From the NCBI GenBank assembly GCA_905233285.1, contig CAJODY010000011.1, positions 1-60,635 of the forward strand: a DNA stretch of 60,635 bases, written 5' to 3'. The notes beneath the pieces are model-generated. The model searched no databases. It was not told the DNA's origin and saw only the letters and a list, made by a program, of their open reading frames with translations. Every line of letters begins with the position of its first letter. Position 1 is the first letter of the stretch. Source of the stretch: an uncultured Bacteroidaceae bacterium. GTDB taxonomy: Bacteria; Bacteroidota; Bacteroidia; Bacteroidales; Bacteroidaceae. Positions 51,962-60,536 of this stretch are shown one piece after another. A program made the position numbers and the translations under genes.

Positions 51962-52093
51962 ATGACTTACGAAGAAGCAAAAGAGATAGCACTGGGCATG
52001 CCCGAAGTGGCATCGCGCGGTCCGCAGTACGTCGAGGAATTCGTCGAAGGATTCCTCCAGGCAATGAACGAAGGTCCCACAGCAGAAGCCTGA
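51962..52093 (+). CDS. 43-residue acidic microprotein
   Basis: A short frame, ATG 51962 to TGA 52093, reading MTYEEAKEIALGMPEVASRG and ending PTAEA. It is acidic and helical, with an amphipathic PQYVEEFVEGFLQAM segment. It stands between tRNA loci, with a perfect palindromic terminator directly after its stop and a weak -7-like CAACTTTG 42 bases before it. I do not know the family. Codon use is like the neighbours, which supports that it is translated. Confidence 0.6.
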   Translation: MTYEEAKEIALGMPEVASRGPQYVEEFVEGFLQAMNEGPTAEA

Positions 52094-52112
52094 AATCAAA
52101 AAACTGTTTGCA

Positions 52113-52135
52113 GCTTTGCAGCTGCAAAGCATTTT
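52113..52135 (+). terminator. Terminator after the 43-residue microprotein gene
   Basis: The 18-bp perfect palindrome GCTTTGCAGCTGCAAAGC (52113-52130) is followed by ATTTTT. It starts 20 bases after the stop codon. Confidence 0.82.
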
Positions 52136-52195
52136 TGAAAAGGACTATAAAATAAAAACAGACCAGCGACTGAAGAATCGTTGGTCCGCATGGGG

Positions 52196-52271
52196 TGGTG
52201 ATCCGCTTGGGGCTCGAACCCAAGACCCCAACATTAAAAGTGTTGTGCTCTACCTGCTGAGCTAGCGGATC
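52196..52271 (-). tRNA. tRNA-Lys (anticodon TTT)
   Basis: Minus strand, 73 bases plus an encoded CCA (52196-52198). Acceptor GATCCGC/GCGGATC with discriminator A, D arm TAGCTCAGCAGGTAGAGCA, anticodon stem CAACA/TGTTG with loop CTTTTAA (anticodon TTT), T loop TTCGAGC. All paired regions are intact. Confidence 0.96.
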
Positions 52272-52304
52272 TACCTAAAAAGGCTCTCCTTTCGAAAAGC
52301 GGTG

Positions 52305-52312
52305 CGAAGGTA
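52305..52312 (-). promoter_or_regulatory. -7 box of tRNA-Lys
   Basis: Minus strand TACCTTCG, one base off the consensus, inside CGTACCTTCGCACCGCTTTT, which is nearly the same as the sequence before the tRNA-Pro pair. Confidence 0.6.
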
Positions 52313-52386
52313 CGACTTTTTAATTGAATTGCAAGGAATGGAAAGTAAAAATTTTATTTTCTTGCATAAATAAAGAGAAAACTCCT

Positions 52387-52394
52387 TATATTTG
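52387..52394 (+). promoter_or_regulatory. -7 box of ilvE
   Basis: TATATTTG fits TAnnTTTG. TTG at 52362-52364 is 22 bases upstream, longer than usual. The leader to the ATG at 52443 is about 42 bases. Confidence 0.6.
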
Positions 52395-52442
52395 CACGGA
52401 TTTTTTACCGAAGCATTCAATAATTAAAAAATATAAGGAAAG

Positions 52443-53465
52443 ATGGAAACAATGGATTGGTCAAATCTCGGTTTTGGCTATAACAAGACTGATTACAATG
52501 TTCGCTGTTATTATCGTAACGGCAAGTGGGGCGAGATAGAGGTATCGTCAGAAGAAACTATCCCGATGCATATGGCAGCTACATGTCTGCACTACGGACA
52601 GGAGGCTTTCGAAGGACTGAAGGCTTACCGCTGTCCCGACGGCAAGGTGCGCGTGTTCCGCAGCGACGAGAACGCTGCACGTCTGCAGTCAACATGCCGC
52701 GGCATTCTGATGCCGGAACTGCCAACGGAGAAGTTTAACGAGATGGTGGATAAGGTGGTACGCCTGAACGAGCGTTTCATTCCGCCATACGAGACTGGTG
52801 CAACGCTGTATATCCGTCCGCTGTTCATCGGAATCAGCGCACAGGTGGGTGTGCACCCTGCAAGCGAGTATCTGTTCATGATTTTCGTAACTCCGGTAGG
52901 TCCGTACTTCAAGGGCGGTTTCTCATGCAACGACTATGTCATCATACGCGAATTTGACCGCAGTGCTCCTCTGGGTACAGGTATATATAAGGTAGGTGGT
53001 AACTATGCTGCCAGTCTGAGAGCTAACAAGATGGCTCACGACCTGGGCTATGCCTGCGAGTTCTATCTGGACGCAAAGGAGAAGAAGTATATGGACGAAT
53101 GCGGCGCTGCCAATTTCTTCGGAATAAAGAATAACACTTATGTTACTCCGAAATCGACTTCTATCCTGCCGTCAATCACCAACAAGTCGCTGATGCAGCT
53201 GGCTGAAGACCTCGGACTGAAGGTGGAACGCCGCCAGATTCCAGAGGAGGAACTGGAGACGTTCGAGGAGGCTGGTGCATGCGGTACTGCTGCCGTCATC
53301 TCTCCTATCGGCAAGATTGACGACCTGGAACTGAAGAAGTCATTCCAAATCTCCAAGAACGGCAAGCCGGGCCCTATCTCCGAGAAGCTGTACAACAAAC
53401 TGCGCGGCATACAGTACGGAACTGAGCCGGATATACACGGATGGACAAGAGTGGTAATTGAGTGA
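52443..53465 (+). CDS. ilvE: Branched-chain amino acid aminotransferase
   Basis: A fold-type IV PLP aminotransferase that interconverts Leu, Ile and Val with their keto acids in the cytoplasm. Length 340 matches the longer (eukaryote-like) class. The N-terminal LHYGQEAFEGLKAYR motif and the PLP Lys K183 in GTGIYKVGGNYAAS are clear, as are YMDECGAANFFGI (about 215) and the phosphate-binding GACGTAAVISPI (about 278). It is preceded by its own -7 box, and followed by heptamer repeats before trmN6. Confidence 0.95.
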   Translation: METMDWSNLGFGYNKTDYNVRCYYRNGKWGEIEVSSEETIPMHMAATCLHYGQEAFEGLKAYRCPDGKVRVFRSDENAARLQSTCRGILMPELPTEKFNEMVDKVVRLNERFIPPYETGATLYIRPLFIGISAQVGVHPASEYLFMIFVTPVGPYFKGGFSCNDYVIIREFDRSAPLGTGIYKVGGNYAASLRANKMAHDLGYACEFYLDAKEKKYMDECGAANFFGIKNNTYVTPKSTSILPSITNKSLMQLAEDLGLKVERRQIPEEELETFEEAGACGTAAVISPIGKIDDLELKKSFQISKNGKPGPISEKLYNKLRGIQYGTEPDIHGWTRVVIE

Positions 53466-53467
53466 TG

Positions 53468-53496
53468 GTTTACCGTTTACAGTTTACTGTTTACAG
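53468..53496. repeat. Heptamer tandem repeat (GTTTACN)n
   Basis: Units GTTTACC, GTTTACA, GTTTACT and GTTTACA follow one another in the gap after ilvE. The reverse complement, (N)GTAAAC, is related to the CRGTAAG units at 33645-33673. Confidence 0.85.
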
Positions 53497-53504
53497 ATTG
53501 ACTT

Positions 53505-54212
53505 TTGACAGATAAGGATTATTTTAGATTCAAACAGTTTAGCGTGAAGCACGACCGCTGCGCCATGAAAGTGGGCACAGACGGCGTGCTTCTCGGTTCG
53601 TGGACACAGGTGAAGGATGCACGGACGGCTCTCGACGTGGGGTGCGGCACGGGACTCATAGCGCTGATGATGGCACAGAGGAACGAAACGTTGACTGTCG
53701 TAGGTATTGACATAGATGACGATGCCGTGGAACAGGCCCGGGAGAATGTGTCGGTAAGTCCGTGGAAGGAGCGAATAAAGATAAAAAAGCACGATTTCAA
53801 CGAGGTTTTCGGGTCGGAAGAACTGTTTGACCTGATAGTGAGCAATCCGCCATTCTACACCGAGGACACGGCGTGTCCGGACGATTCCAGGCAGAAAGCA
53901 CGGCACGCCACGTCGCTACCCATGGCAACGATGATGGAGCAGGCAGCACGACTGCTGACAGAGGATGGCAGACTGGCACTGATAGTTCCCTACTCTGCTG
54001 CAGCGGATGTGACAGGTGAGGCCGTGATGAATAAGCTGTATCTGTGCCGGCGCACTGACGTGAGGACAACCCCCAGAAAACAAGCCAAACGGACGATGCT
54101 GGAGTTCGGCAGGAATATGCAGCCCACGGTGTATGATTTACTGACGCTAAAGGACGAGGAAGGCAACATGAGCAACGAATACAAGGCGCTGACAGAGGAT
54201 TTTTATTTGTAG
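53505..54212 (+). CDS. trmN6: tRNA1(Val) A37 N6-methyltransferase
   Basis: A SAM-dependent methyltransferase of 235 residues. The motif I loop is DVGCGTGLIALMMA (about residue 45), followed by VVGIDIDDDAVEQA, and the adenine-modifying catalytic motif NPPF is in LIVSNPPFYTED (about 112). These and the opening FRFKQFSVKHDRCAMKVGTD match TrmN6 (YfiC), which methylates A37 of tRNA1(Val). The frame begins with TTG at 53505; no nearer ATG fits the conserved opening. A pair of tRNA-modifying genes with trmB follows from this. Confidence 0.9.
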   Translation: MTDKDYFRFKQFSVKHDRCAMKVGTDGVLLGSWTQVKDARTALDVGCGTGLIALMMAQRNETLTVVGIDIDDDAVEQARENVSVSPWKERIKIKKHDFNEVFGSEELFDLIVSNPPFYTEDTACPDDSRQKARHATSLPMATMMEQAARLLTEDGRLALIVPYSAAADVTGEAVMNKLYLCRRTDVRTTPRKQAKRTMLEFGRNMQPTVYDLLTLKDEEGNMSNEYKALTEDFYL

Positions 54213-54266
54213 AGTTGTATTTCAAAGAAATATGTACTAACTTCGCAGCCGCTTTACGAACAACGT

Positions 54267-55028
54267 ATGGGAAAAGGAAAACTAGCAAAATTTGCAGATG
54301 TGGCAGCCAATCCGCTGGTAGTGGAATGTCCGTTCTGGCAGTTGCAGAAGGAGGGATTCCAGCTGCGCGGAAGGTGGCATGAGGATTTTTTCCATAACGG
54401 CAACTCTATCGTGCTGGAACTGGGATGCGGCAGAGGCGAATATACGCTGGGACTGGCTCGCAGGTTTCCCGACATGAACTTCATCGGAGTAGATATAAAG
54501 GGTGCGAGGCTATGGCACGGAGCTCAGGAGGCACAGAAGGAGGGAATGACGAACGTAGGTTTTCTGCGTACGAACATAGAATGTATTGACGGACTGTTCG
54601 GAGAGAACGAGGTGAACGAGCTGTGGCTCACCTTCAGCGACCCGCAGATGAAGAAGGCAACGAAGAGGCTCACCTCGACATTCTTCCTTGAGAGGTATCG
54701 CAGGTTTCTGGTCGATGGCGGAGTGATAAACGTGAAGACCGACTCTAACTTCCTAGCCACCTACACGAAGTATGTGACTGAGAAGAACCGCCTGCCGCTG
54801 GAATGCTTCACCGAAGACCTGTATGCGGCAAAAGATGCCGACGAGGCACTGACAAGCATACAGACATACTACGAACAGATGTGGCTGGAACGCGGCATAC
54901 CCATCAAGTATATAAAGTTCAGACTGCCCAAGGAGGGCAAGCTGGAGGAACCGGAGATAGAGATACCTGTGGACGGTTACCGCTCGTACGGTCACGAGGT
55001 GGTGAGCACAAAGAAAACAAGAACATAA
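54267..55028 (+). CDS. trmB: tRNA (guanine-46 N7)-methyltransferase
   Basis: A 253-residue SAM methyltransferase that makes m7G46 in tRNA. It shows [18 protein letters not shown] (motif I, about residue 50), [15 protein letters not shown], and the TrmB hallmark [17 protein letters not shown] (about 118-135), where most bacteria have DPWPKKRH. That DPQMKK form is usual in Bacteroidetes. The C-terminus has a conserved [11 protein letters not shown] segment. Mrp follows 12 bp downstream. Confidence 0.94.
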   Translation: MGKGKLAKFADVAANPLVVECPFWQLQKEGFQLRGRWHEDFFHNGNSIVLELGCGRGEYTLGLARRFPDMNFIGVDIKGARLWHGAQEAQKEGMTNVGFLRTNIECIDGLFGENEVNELWLTFSDPQMKKATKRLTSTFFLERYRRFLVDGGVINVKTDSNFLATYTKYVTEKNRLPLECFTEDLYAAKDADEALTSIQTYYEQMWLERGIPIKYIKFRLPKEGKLEEPEIEIPVDGYRSYGHEVVSTKKTRT

Positions 55029-55040
55029 AACAACAGAGAC

Positions 55041-56108
55041 ATGACTATATATCCGCAACTGATATTCGACGCACTGAAGACCGTGCGTTATCCGGGAAAC
55101 GGGAAGAACCTGATAGAGGCTGAGATGGTGGAGGACGACCTCCGCATCGACGGCATGAAGGTGTCGTTCTCGATTATCTTCCCGAAGGCGACAGACCCGT
55201 TCCGCAAGTCGGTGATGAAGTCGGCTGAGGCAGCCATAAAGCTATACGTATCGAAGGAGTGTGAGGTGACCGTCAAGGAGAAGGTGGCACCCACGCAGGA
55301 GGAAGAGGAGCAGGTGTTGCCGAACGTGAAGCATATCATTGCCGTCAGTTCGGGCAAAGGTGGCGTAGGCAAGAGCACGGTCACCGCCAATCTGGCCATA
55401 GGACTGGCGAAGCTGGGACACAGCGTGGGACTGCTCGACTGCGACATATTCGGTCCGTCGATGCCCAAGATGTTTCAGGTGGAAGATGCACGTCCGTATG
55501 CTGAGAATGTAAACGGCAAAGACCTTATCGTGCCGATAGAGAAATACGGAGTGAAGCTGCTGTCAATCGGTTTCTTCGTAAATCCCGACCAGGCAACGCT
55601 GTGGCGCGGTGCGATGGCCTGCAATGCCATAAAGCAGCTGATAGAGGAAGCCAAATGGGGCGACCTGGACTATCTGATTCTCGACACCCCTCCCGGCACA
55701 AGCGACATACACCTGACACTGATACAGATGCTGAAGATAACAGGTGCGGTGATAGTATCCACACCGCAGGAGGTGGCACTTGCCGACGCCAGAAAGGGTG
55801 TGAACATGTATATGAACGAGAAGGTGAACGTGCCTATCCTCGGACTGGTGGAGAACATGGCATGGTTCACACCGGCTCAGCACCCCGACGAGCGCTATTA
55901 CATCTTCGGAAAGGAAGGTGCGCAGCGTCTGGCAGAAGAGCTCAACGTGCCGCTGCTGGGACAGATACCCCTGATACAGGACATCTGCGAGGGTGGCGAC
56001 AATGGTACACCGGCTGTACTCGACCCTGCATCGCCACAGGGCATGGCTCTGATGAGCATGACTGCAAAGATAGTGACTCAGGTAGATAAATCAAGAATCG
56101 CAAAATAG
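55041..56108 (+). CDS. apbC: Mrp/NBP35-type P-loop ATPase (Fe-S carrier)
   Basis: A cytoplasmic ATPase of 355 residues with an N-terminal MIP18-like domain (about 1-90) and a MinD-type ATPase with SSGKGGVGKSTVTANLA (deviant Walker A, about 106-122), LLDCDIFGPSMPKMF and DYLILDTPPGTSDIHLT. Family members load or carry Fe-S clusters. The CxxC pair that many Mrp proteins have near the C-terminus is absent here (WFTPAQHPDERYYIFGKEG), which seems usual for the Bacteroidetes type. It lies between trmB and the YfhO-like gene in the same direction. Confidence 0.93.
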   Translation: MTIYPQLIFDALKTVRYPGNGKNLIEAEMVEDDLRIDGMKVSFSIIFPKATDPFRKSVMKSAEAAIKLYVSKECEVTVKEKVAPTQEEEEQVLPNVKHIIAVSSGKGGVGKSTVTANLAIGLAKLGHSVGLLDCDIFGPSMPKMFQVEDARPYAENVNGKDLIVPIEKYGVKLLSIGFFVNPDQATLWRGAMACNAIKQLIEEAKWGDLDYLILDTPPGTSDIHLTLIQMLKITGAVIVSTPQEVALADARKGVNMYMNEKVNVPILGLVENMAWFTPAQHPDERYYIFGKEGAQRLAEELNVPLLGQIPLIQDICEGGDNGTPAVLDPASPQGMALMSMTAKIVTQVDKSRIAK

Positions 56109-56123
56109 ATAAAAACAGACAAT

Positions 56124-58688
56124 ATGAACTACAGGAAGATAATGCCAGACGTGCTGTGCATAGCACTGTTCGCCGTCATTTCATTTGCTTATTTCTATCC
56201 CGCCACATTCGACGGACGACGCATAGAACAGCACGACAGCAGTGCGAGCGACGGAATAAACGTCGTAATGAACCAATACAAAGCCGCTCACGGAGGTGAG
56301 ACGGCACGCTGGAACAACTCGCTGTTCGGCGGTATGCCTACTTATCAGATTGCTCCGTCGTACGACTCGATGAGACCGATGTCGTTCATCGAGAAGGCAT
56401 ACCACCTATGGATGCCAGACTACGTATGGTATATCTTCGTGTCGATGCTCGGTTTCTACATATTGCTGCGTGCATTCGACTTCAAGCAGTGGATGGCTGC
56501 ACTGGGTGCCGTCATCTGGGCTTTCTCATCCTATTTCTTCATCATAATTGCTGCAGGACACATCTGGAAAGTGATGACTCTGGCATATATCCCTCCGACG
56601 ATAGCCGGAGTGGTGCTGTGCTACAAACGCAAGTATGTGCTGGGATGCCTGATTGCCACGCTGTTTGCAGCACTGCAGGTGAAGTCGAACCACATACAGA
56701 TGACTTATTACTTCCTGCTGCCCGAGATAATGATTGTGCTGGCATTCCTGATTGAAGCCGTAATGAAGAAACAGATTGCAGCGTTCTGCAAGGCTACGGC
56801 AGCAGTGCTGATAGCAGCCGTACTGGCTCTGGGACTGAACATCTCGAACCTGTATCACACATACGAATACCAGAAGGAGAGTATGCGCGGAAAGTCGGAA
56901 CTGGTGAAGGCTACAAAGGTGGAGGACCAGACCGACAGCGGACTGGAACGCTCGTACATCACGGCATGGAGCTACGGAATAGACGAGACGATGACGTTCT
57001 TGATTCCGAACTACAGGGGAGGAGCAAGCATGCCGCTGTCGATGAACAAGACTGCCATGGAGCACGCTGACTCACGACTGGCTGGAAGCGGTATATACGG
57101 TGCGTTCGCCCAATACTGGGGTGAGCAGCCCGGCACGAGCGGTCCGGTATATCTGGGTGCAATAGTATGCATGCTGTTCGTACTGAGTCTGATTGTAATA
57201 CCGAACAAAAGTCCGATGAAATGGACACTTCTCGTAGCAACGGTGATTGCCCTGATGCTGAGTTGGGGTAAGAACTTCATGCCGTTCACCGATTTCTTCA
57301 TCGACCACATACCGATGTATTCGAAGTTCAGAACCGTAGCAAGTATCCTTGTCGTTGTGGAGTTTACCGTTCCGCTGATGGCCATGTGGGGACTGAAGCT
57401 GTTCATCGAAAAACCGAACAAGCTGCACCTGTTCATTGCCACAGGTATCACACTGGCAGTGGTGCTCATACTCATGTACACTGCCGGCAACTGCGTGAGC
57501 ACTCAGGACGTGATGTCGATAAAGAACTACGTGGCACAGGATTACTTCAGCGAAGAAATAGGACAGCAGATACTGGCAAGTCTGAGCACTATGCGTCATG
57601 CGATGCTGATGTCGGACGGATGGCGCTCGATGATGTTCATCCTGGTTGCTGCCGTATTGCTGTTCTACTATGCACAGACATACAAGGCAGGCAACGACAA
57701 CAGCGGTACGCAGACCACAATCATCGTGTCGCTTATCGTTCTGTGTCTGATTGACATGTGGCAGGTGAACAAACGCTATCTGAACGACAAGATGTTTGTA
57801 CGTCCGCAGGGTGTGGCACGCATCCAGAAGACTGCTGCCGACGAATATATTCTGGAGAAGAGCGGCACGAACAGAGACTATAGGGTGCTGAACTACACGG
57901 TATCGACATTCAACGATAACAACACGAGTGCGTTCTACAGTTCGATTGGCGGTTACCACGCTGCAAAGCTGCGCCGCTACCAGGAACTGATTGAGGCATA
58001 TATCGGCAAGGAGATGAACAACGTGTATTATGCACTGCGCAATGCTCCGCTCGATACCGTAAGAATGGCTATGGAGCAGTCGCCCTACCCCATCTACGAC
58101 CTCACGACACAGAACACCGACTCACTCTTCCCCGTCATCAACATGCTGAACACACGTTGGTTTATCATGGCTGCCGGCGAGGGAGGCAAACTGCAACTGC
58201 CTGTGGAAAACACGACTGCCAACGGCAATGCATGGTTCGTAAAGGATGCGGTATATGCAAACGATGCAAACGAAGAGATAAGTATGCTGGGCAAGGTGAA
58301 CCCGAAGGAGACTGCCGTAGTGGCAAAGAAAGACTTCGGATTCCTGCAGGCAAAGGGAACTGGTAAGGTGCAGCTCACTTCGTACTCTACCACAGAAGCA
58401 GAATACGAGACAGAATCGGACGAGGGCGGTCTGGTGGTCTTCTCCGAGATTTATTACCCCGACTGGTCTGCTACCATCGATGGCGAACCCGCTGAGATAG
58501 GCAGGGCTGACTATGTATTGAGGGCAATGAACATACCGGCTGGAAAGCATGTAGTCAAGTTCAGGTTCGACCCTGAATCAATCCACAAGACCGAGACTGT
58601 TGCCTACGCTTCACTAGCTATATTCTTCCTTCTGGTTGCCATTTTGGGTTTCAAGGAAGGCAAAAAGTGGAGAAAGCCTCAAGAATAA
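56124..58688 (+). CDS. YfhO-family integral membrane protein
   Basis: 854 residues with about a dozen hydrophobic helices. It starts with one helix (CIALFAVISFAYFYPA) and an extracytoplasmic loop holding GMPTYQIAPSY near residue 75, continues with paired helices up to about 560, then a large soluble beta-rich domain (about 570-815) and ends in a single helix plus a basic tail. This is the plan of YfhO proteins, GT-C-like membrane proteins tied to lipoteichoic acid or other glycan modification. The substrate in this phylum is unknown. The gene begins 15 bp after apbC. Confidence 0.87.
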   Translation: MNYRKIMPDVLCIALFAVISFAYFYPATFDGRRIEQHDSSASDGINVVMNQYKAAHGGETARWNNSLFGGMPTYQIAPSYDSMRPMSFIEKAYHLWMPDYVWYIFVSMLGFYILLRAFDFKQWMAALGAVIWAFSSYFFIIIAAGHIWKVMTLAYIPPTIAGVVLCYKRKYVLGCLIATLFAALQVKSNHIQMTYYFLLPEIMIVLAFLIEAVMKKQIAAFCKATAAVLIAAVLALGLNISNLYHTYEYQKESMRGKSELVKATKVEDQTDSGLERSYITAWSYGIDETMTFLIPNYRGGASMPLSMNKTAMEHADSRLAGSGIYGAFAQYWGEQPGTSGPVYLGAIVCMLFVLSLIVIPNKSPMKWTLLVATVIALMLSWGKNFMPFTDFFIDHIPMYSKFRTVASILVVVEFTVPLMAMWGLKLFIEKPNKLHLFIATGITLAVVLILMYTAGNCVSTQDVMSIKNYVAQDYFSEEIGQQILASLSTMRHAMLMSDGWRSMMFILVAAVLLFYYAQTYKAGNDNSGTQTTIIVSLIVLCLIDMWQVNKRYLNDKMFVRPQGVARIQKTAADEYILEKSGTNRDYRVLNYTVSTFNDNNTSAFYSSIGGYHAAKLRRYQELIEAYIGKEMNNVYYALRNAPLDTVRMAMEQSPYPIYDLTTQNTDSLFPVINMLNTRWFIMAAGEGGKLQLPVENTTANGNAWFVKDAVYANDANEEISMLGKVNPKETAVVAKKDFGFLQAKGTGKVQLTSYSTTEAEYETESDEGGLVVFSEIYYPDWSATIDGEPAEIGRADYVLRAMNIPAGKHVVKFRFDPESIHKTETVAYASLAIFFLLVAILGFKEGKKWRKPQE

Positions 58689-58733
58689 CATAAAAAAAAC
58701 GCGATTCCCGATTCCCGATTGTCAATTATATTG

Positions 58734-58741
58734 TACCTTTG
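58734..58741 (+). promoter_or_regulatory. -7 box of the DUF1599 - BT_3928 genes
   Basis: TACCTTTG matches TAnnTTTG and lies 19 bases before the ATG at 58761. Just upstream is a short repeat of ATTCCCG (58704-58720). Confidence 0.6.
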
Positions 58742-58760
58742 CAGCGAATATTGAAGGGCT

Positions 58761-59299
58761 ATGAACACTGAAGAACAATTCAAATTAGCGATGGCTGGAT
58801 GCCGCGACGTATTTTTCAAGAAGTTGCACGACTACGGTGCAGCCTGGAGAATCATGCGTCCGGCAAGTGTTACCGACCAGATTTTCATCAAGGCAAACCG
58901 TTGGAGGTGAAAGGGGAATCATGGGTCGGCGAAGGCATCTATCCGGAGTTTCAAGCCATAGTGAACTACGGCATCGTAGGACTTATCCAACTGGAGATGG
59001 GATATGCCGAAGTGGAGGACATCGACATTGACAAGGCTATGGAACTGTATGACAAATATGCCGATACAGCCCTGAAACTGATGATAAAGAAGAATCACGA
59101 CTATGACGAGGCATGGCGCTCGATGCGTATCAGTTCATATACCGACCTCATCCTGATGAAGCTGAACCGTACGAAGCAGATAGAAGGCAACGACGGAAAG
59201 ACGCTGATTTCGGAGGGTATCGATGCCAACTATCTCGACATGATAAATTATTCCATATTCGGACTGATAAAACTGGCTGAAGCAGGAGTAAATGGATAA
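58761..59299 (+). pseudogene. DUF1599 family protein, frameshifted by a small deletion
   Basis: The gene begins MNTEEQFKLAMAGCRDVFFK at 58761 and reads normally through LHDYGAAWRIMRPASVTDQI to KANR, then meets a TGA at 58908-58910. From TTG at 58901 a second frame carries on in register with the family (LEVKGESWVGEGIYPEFQAI to the stop at 59299), including KKNHDYDEAWRSMRISSYTD. Relatives have about three further residues (of type IRS) at the junction, so a loss of about 10 bases explains the shift. The family is small, MazG-like in its repeated HDYG/HDYDEAW motifs, and of unknown function. BT_3928 starts inside its last eight bases. Confidence 0.85.
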
Positions 59300-60488
59300 G
59301 AGAACAAAGAGAAACATCTGGAAAGTAGTGGCGAACATATGTCGCTTCCTGCTTGCCGCTGTGTTTATTCTCTCAGGATTCATAAAAGCGAACGACCCGG
59401 ACGGCATGGTGCTGAAACTGCATGAATACGTCGTCGCTTCGGGAGTCGGATACATACCATACCTCACGCTGGTCATTATAGCGATAATACTGGCGATAGT
59501 GGAATTCTCGATAGGAGTGCATCTGTTGTTTGGCATGAGCCATGTAATCATCTCGAAGATAGCACTGGTGTTCATGCTTGTTATGACATTGCTGACGGCA
59601 TATATATGGGCTTTCAACCCTGTGCCGGACTGCGGTTGCTTCGGCGAGGTCATAATACTGAGCAACGGAATGACCTTCGCAAAAAACATCCTGCTGCTTG
59701 CCGCTGCCGTTGTAAACTACAAGTTCTGCAATCTGTACATCAAGCTGGTGGGACATAACACGAGGTGGCTTATCACCCTCTTCTGCATGGTGTATATCTT
59801 CCTCTATTCGATAGTGTGTTTCTACGCACTTCCGTGGATGGACTTCAGCCCGTATAAGATGGGTACCGACCTGCGCAGCAGTGAAAGCCGCAAAGCCACA
59901 TCTGCTTTTTATATAGCAGACATGGAGAGCGGTGAAGACATAACAGACGAGGTGATAAACAGGGACGGCTACACTTTCCTGCTCACAATTCCGAATCTGA
60001 GATATGCCGACGAGGGGTGTGTCGATTTGGTGAACGAGATATTTGAATACAGCCAGAACCACGGTTACGGATTCTACTGTCTGACAGCCTCCATCGACCC
60101 GGAAACGCAGGAATACTGGATAGACCACACAGGAGCCGAGTATAAGTTCTACGAAAGCGACGAAAGCGAACTGCGTACGGTCATACGCTCCGCTCCGGGA
60201 CTGTTGCTGCTGAAAGACGGAGTCATCATCCGGAAATGGAGCAATTACATGCTTCCGTCGGAAGAACGCCTCACGGACAGATTGGAGAAGCTGCCGATTG
60301 GAGAACCGCACGACATAGAAGGCAGAAAGCTAATCGACCTAGTTATGTTTTTCCTTCTGCCACTCGGTTTGATAATACTCATCGACCGCATCGGTTCGGG
60401 ATTCTCATGGTACAGACATTGGCGAAAGAAAACCCGGAAACTCCAACTCGAGAACATCAAAGAACAGATAAGCAATCAGATAAAATAA
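59292..60488 (+). CDS. BT_3928-family DoxX/MauE-like membrane protein
   Basis: 398 residues. The first 155 hold a four-helix DoxX/MauE-like membrane domain (residues 15-33, 53-80, 85-110, 130-147) with FLLAAVFILSGFIKANDP near the start and the DCGCFGE motif at about 117-123. Another helix (about 160-180) leads to a periplasmic part that resembles a thioredoxin-like fold (SRKATSAFYIADMESGEDIT and LRYADEGCVDLVNEIFEYSQ), and a last helix sits near 355-370. Such proteins are expected in thiol-redox or quinone-linked electron transfer. The order DUF1599 - BT_3928 - tpiA is typical of Bacteroidales. Confidence 0.88.
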   Translation: MDKRTKRNIWKVVANICRFLLAAVFILSGFIKANDPDGMVLKLHEYVVASGVGYIPYLTLVIIAIILAIVEFSIGVHLLFGMSHVIISKIALVFMLVMTLLTAYIWAFNPVPDCGCFGEVIILSNGMTFAKNILLLAAAVVNYKFCNLYIKLVGHNTRWLITLFCMVYIFLYSIVCFYALPWMDFSPYKMGTDLRSSESRKATSAFYIADMESGEDITDEVINRDGYTFLLTIPNLRYADEGCVDLVNEIFEYSQNHGYGFYCLTASIDPETQEYWIDHTGAEYKFYESDESELRTVIRSAPGLLLLKDGVIIRKWSNYMLPSEERLTDRLEKLPIGEPHDIEGRKLIDLVMFFLLPLGLIILIDRIGSGFSWYRHWRKKTRKLQLENIKEQISNQIK

Positions 60489-60536
60489 TTTATTAACAAC
60501 GCCCTCGCTTTGCGTCGGCATAAAAACAGAACAAAC

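Noticed and set aside
51512-52271. Genomic island integrated at the tRNA cluster
   Set aside because: All three tRNA genes are intact, and no integrase or duplicated tRNA 3' end was seen next to them.
54502-54660. Loss of catalytic motif in TrmB because DPWPKKRH is not seen
   Set aside because: The [10 protein letters not shown] form is the usual version in this phylum and the rest of the protein is complete.
55855-55900. Missing CxxC in Mrp as a sign of a dead protein
   Set aside because: The same WFTPA...YYIFGKEG form is common in Bacteroidetes Mrp proteins and the ATPase motifs are intact.
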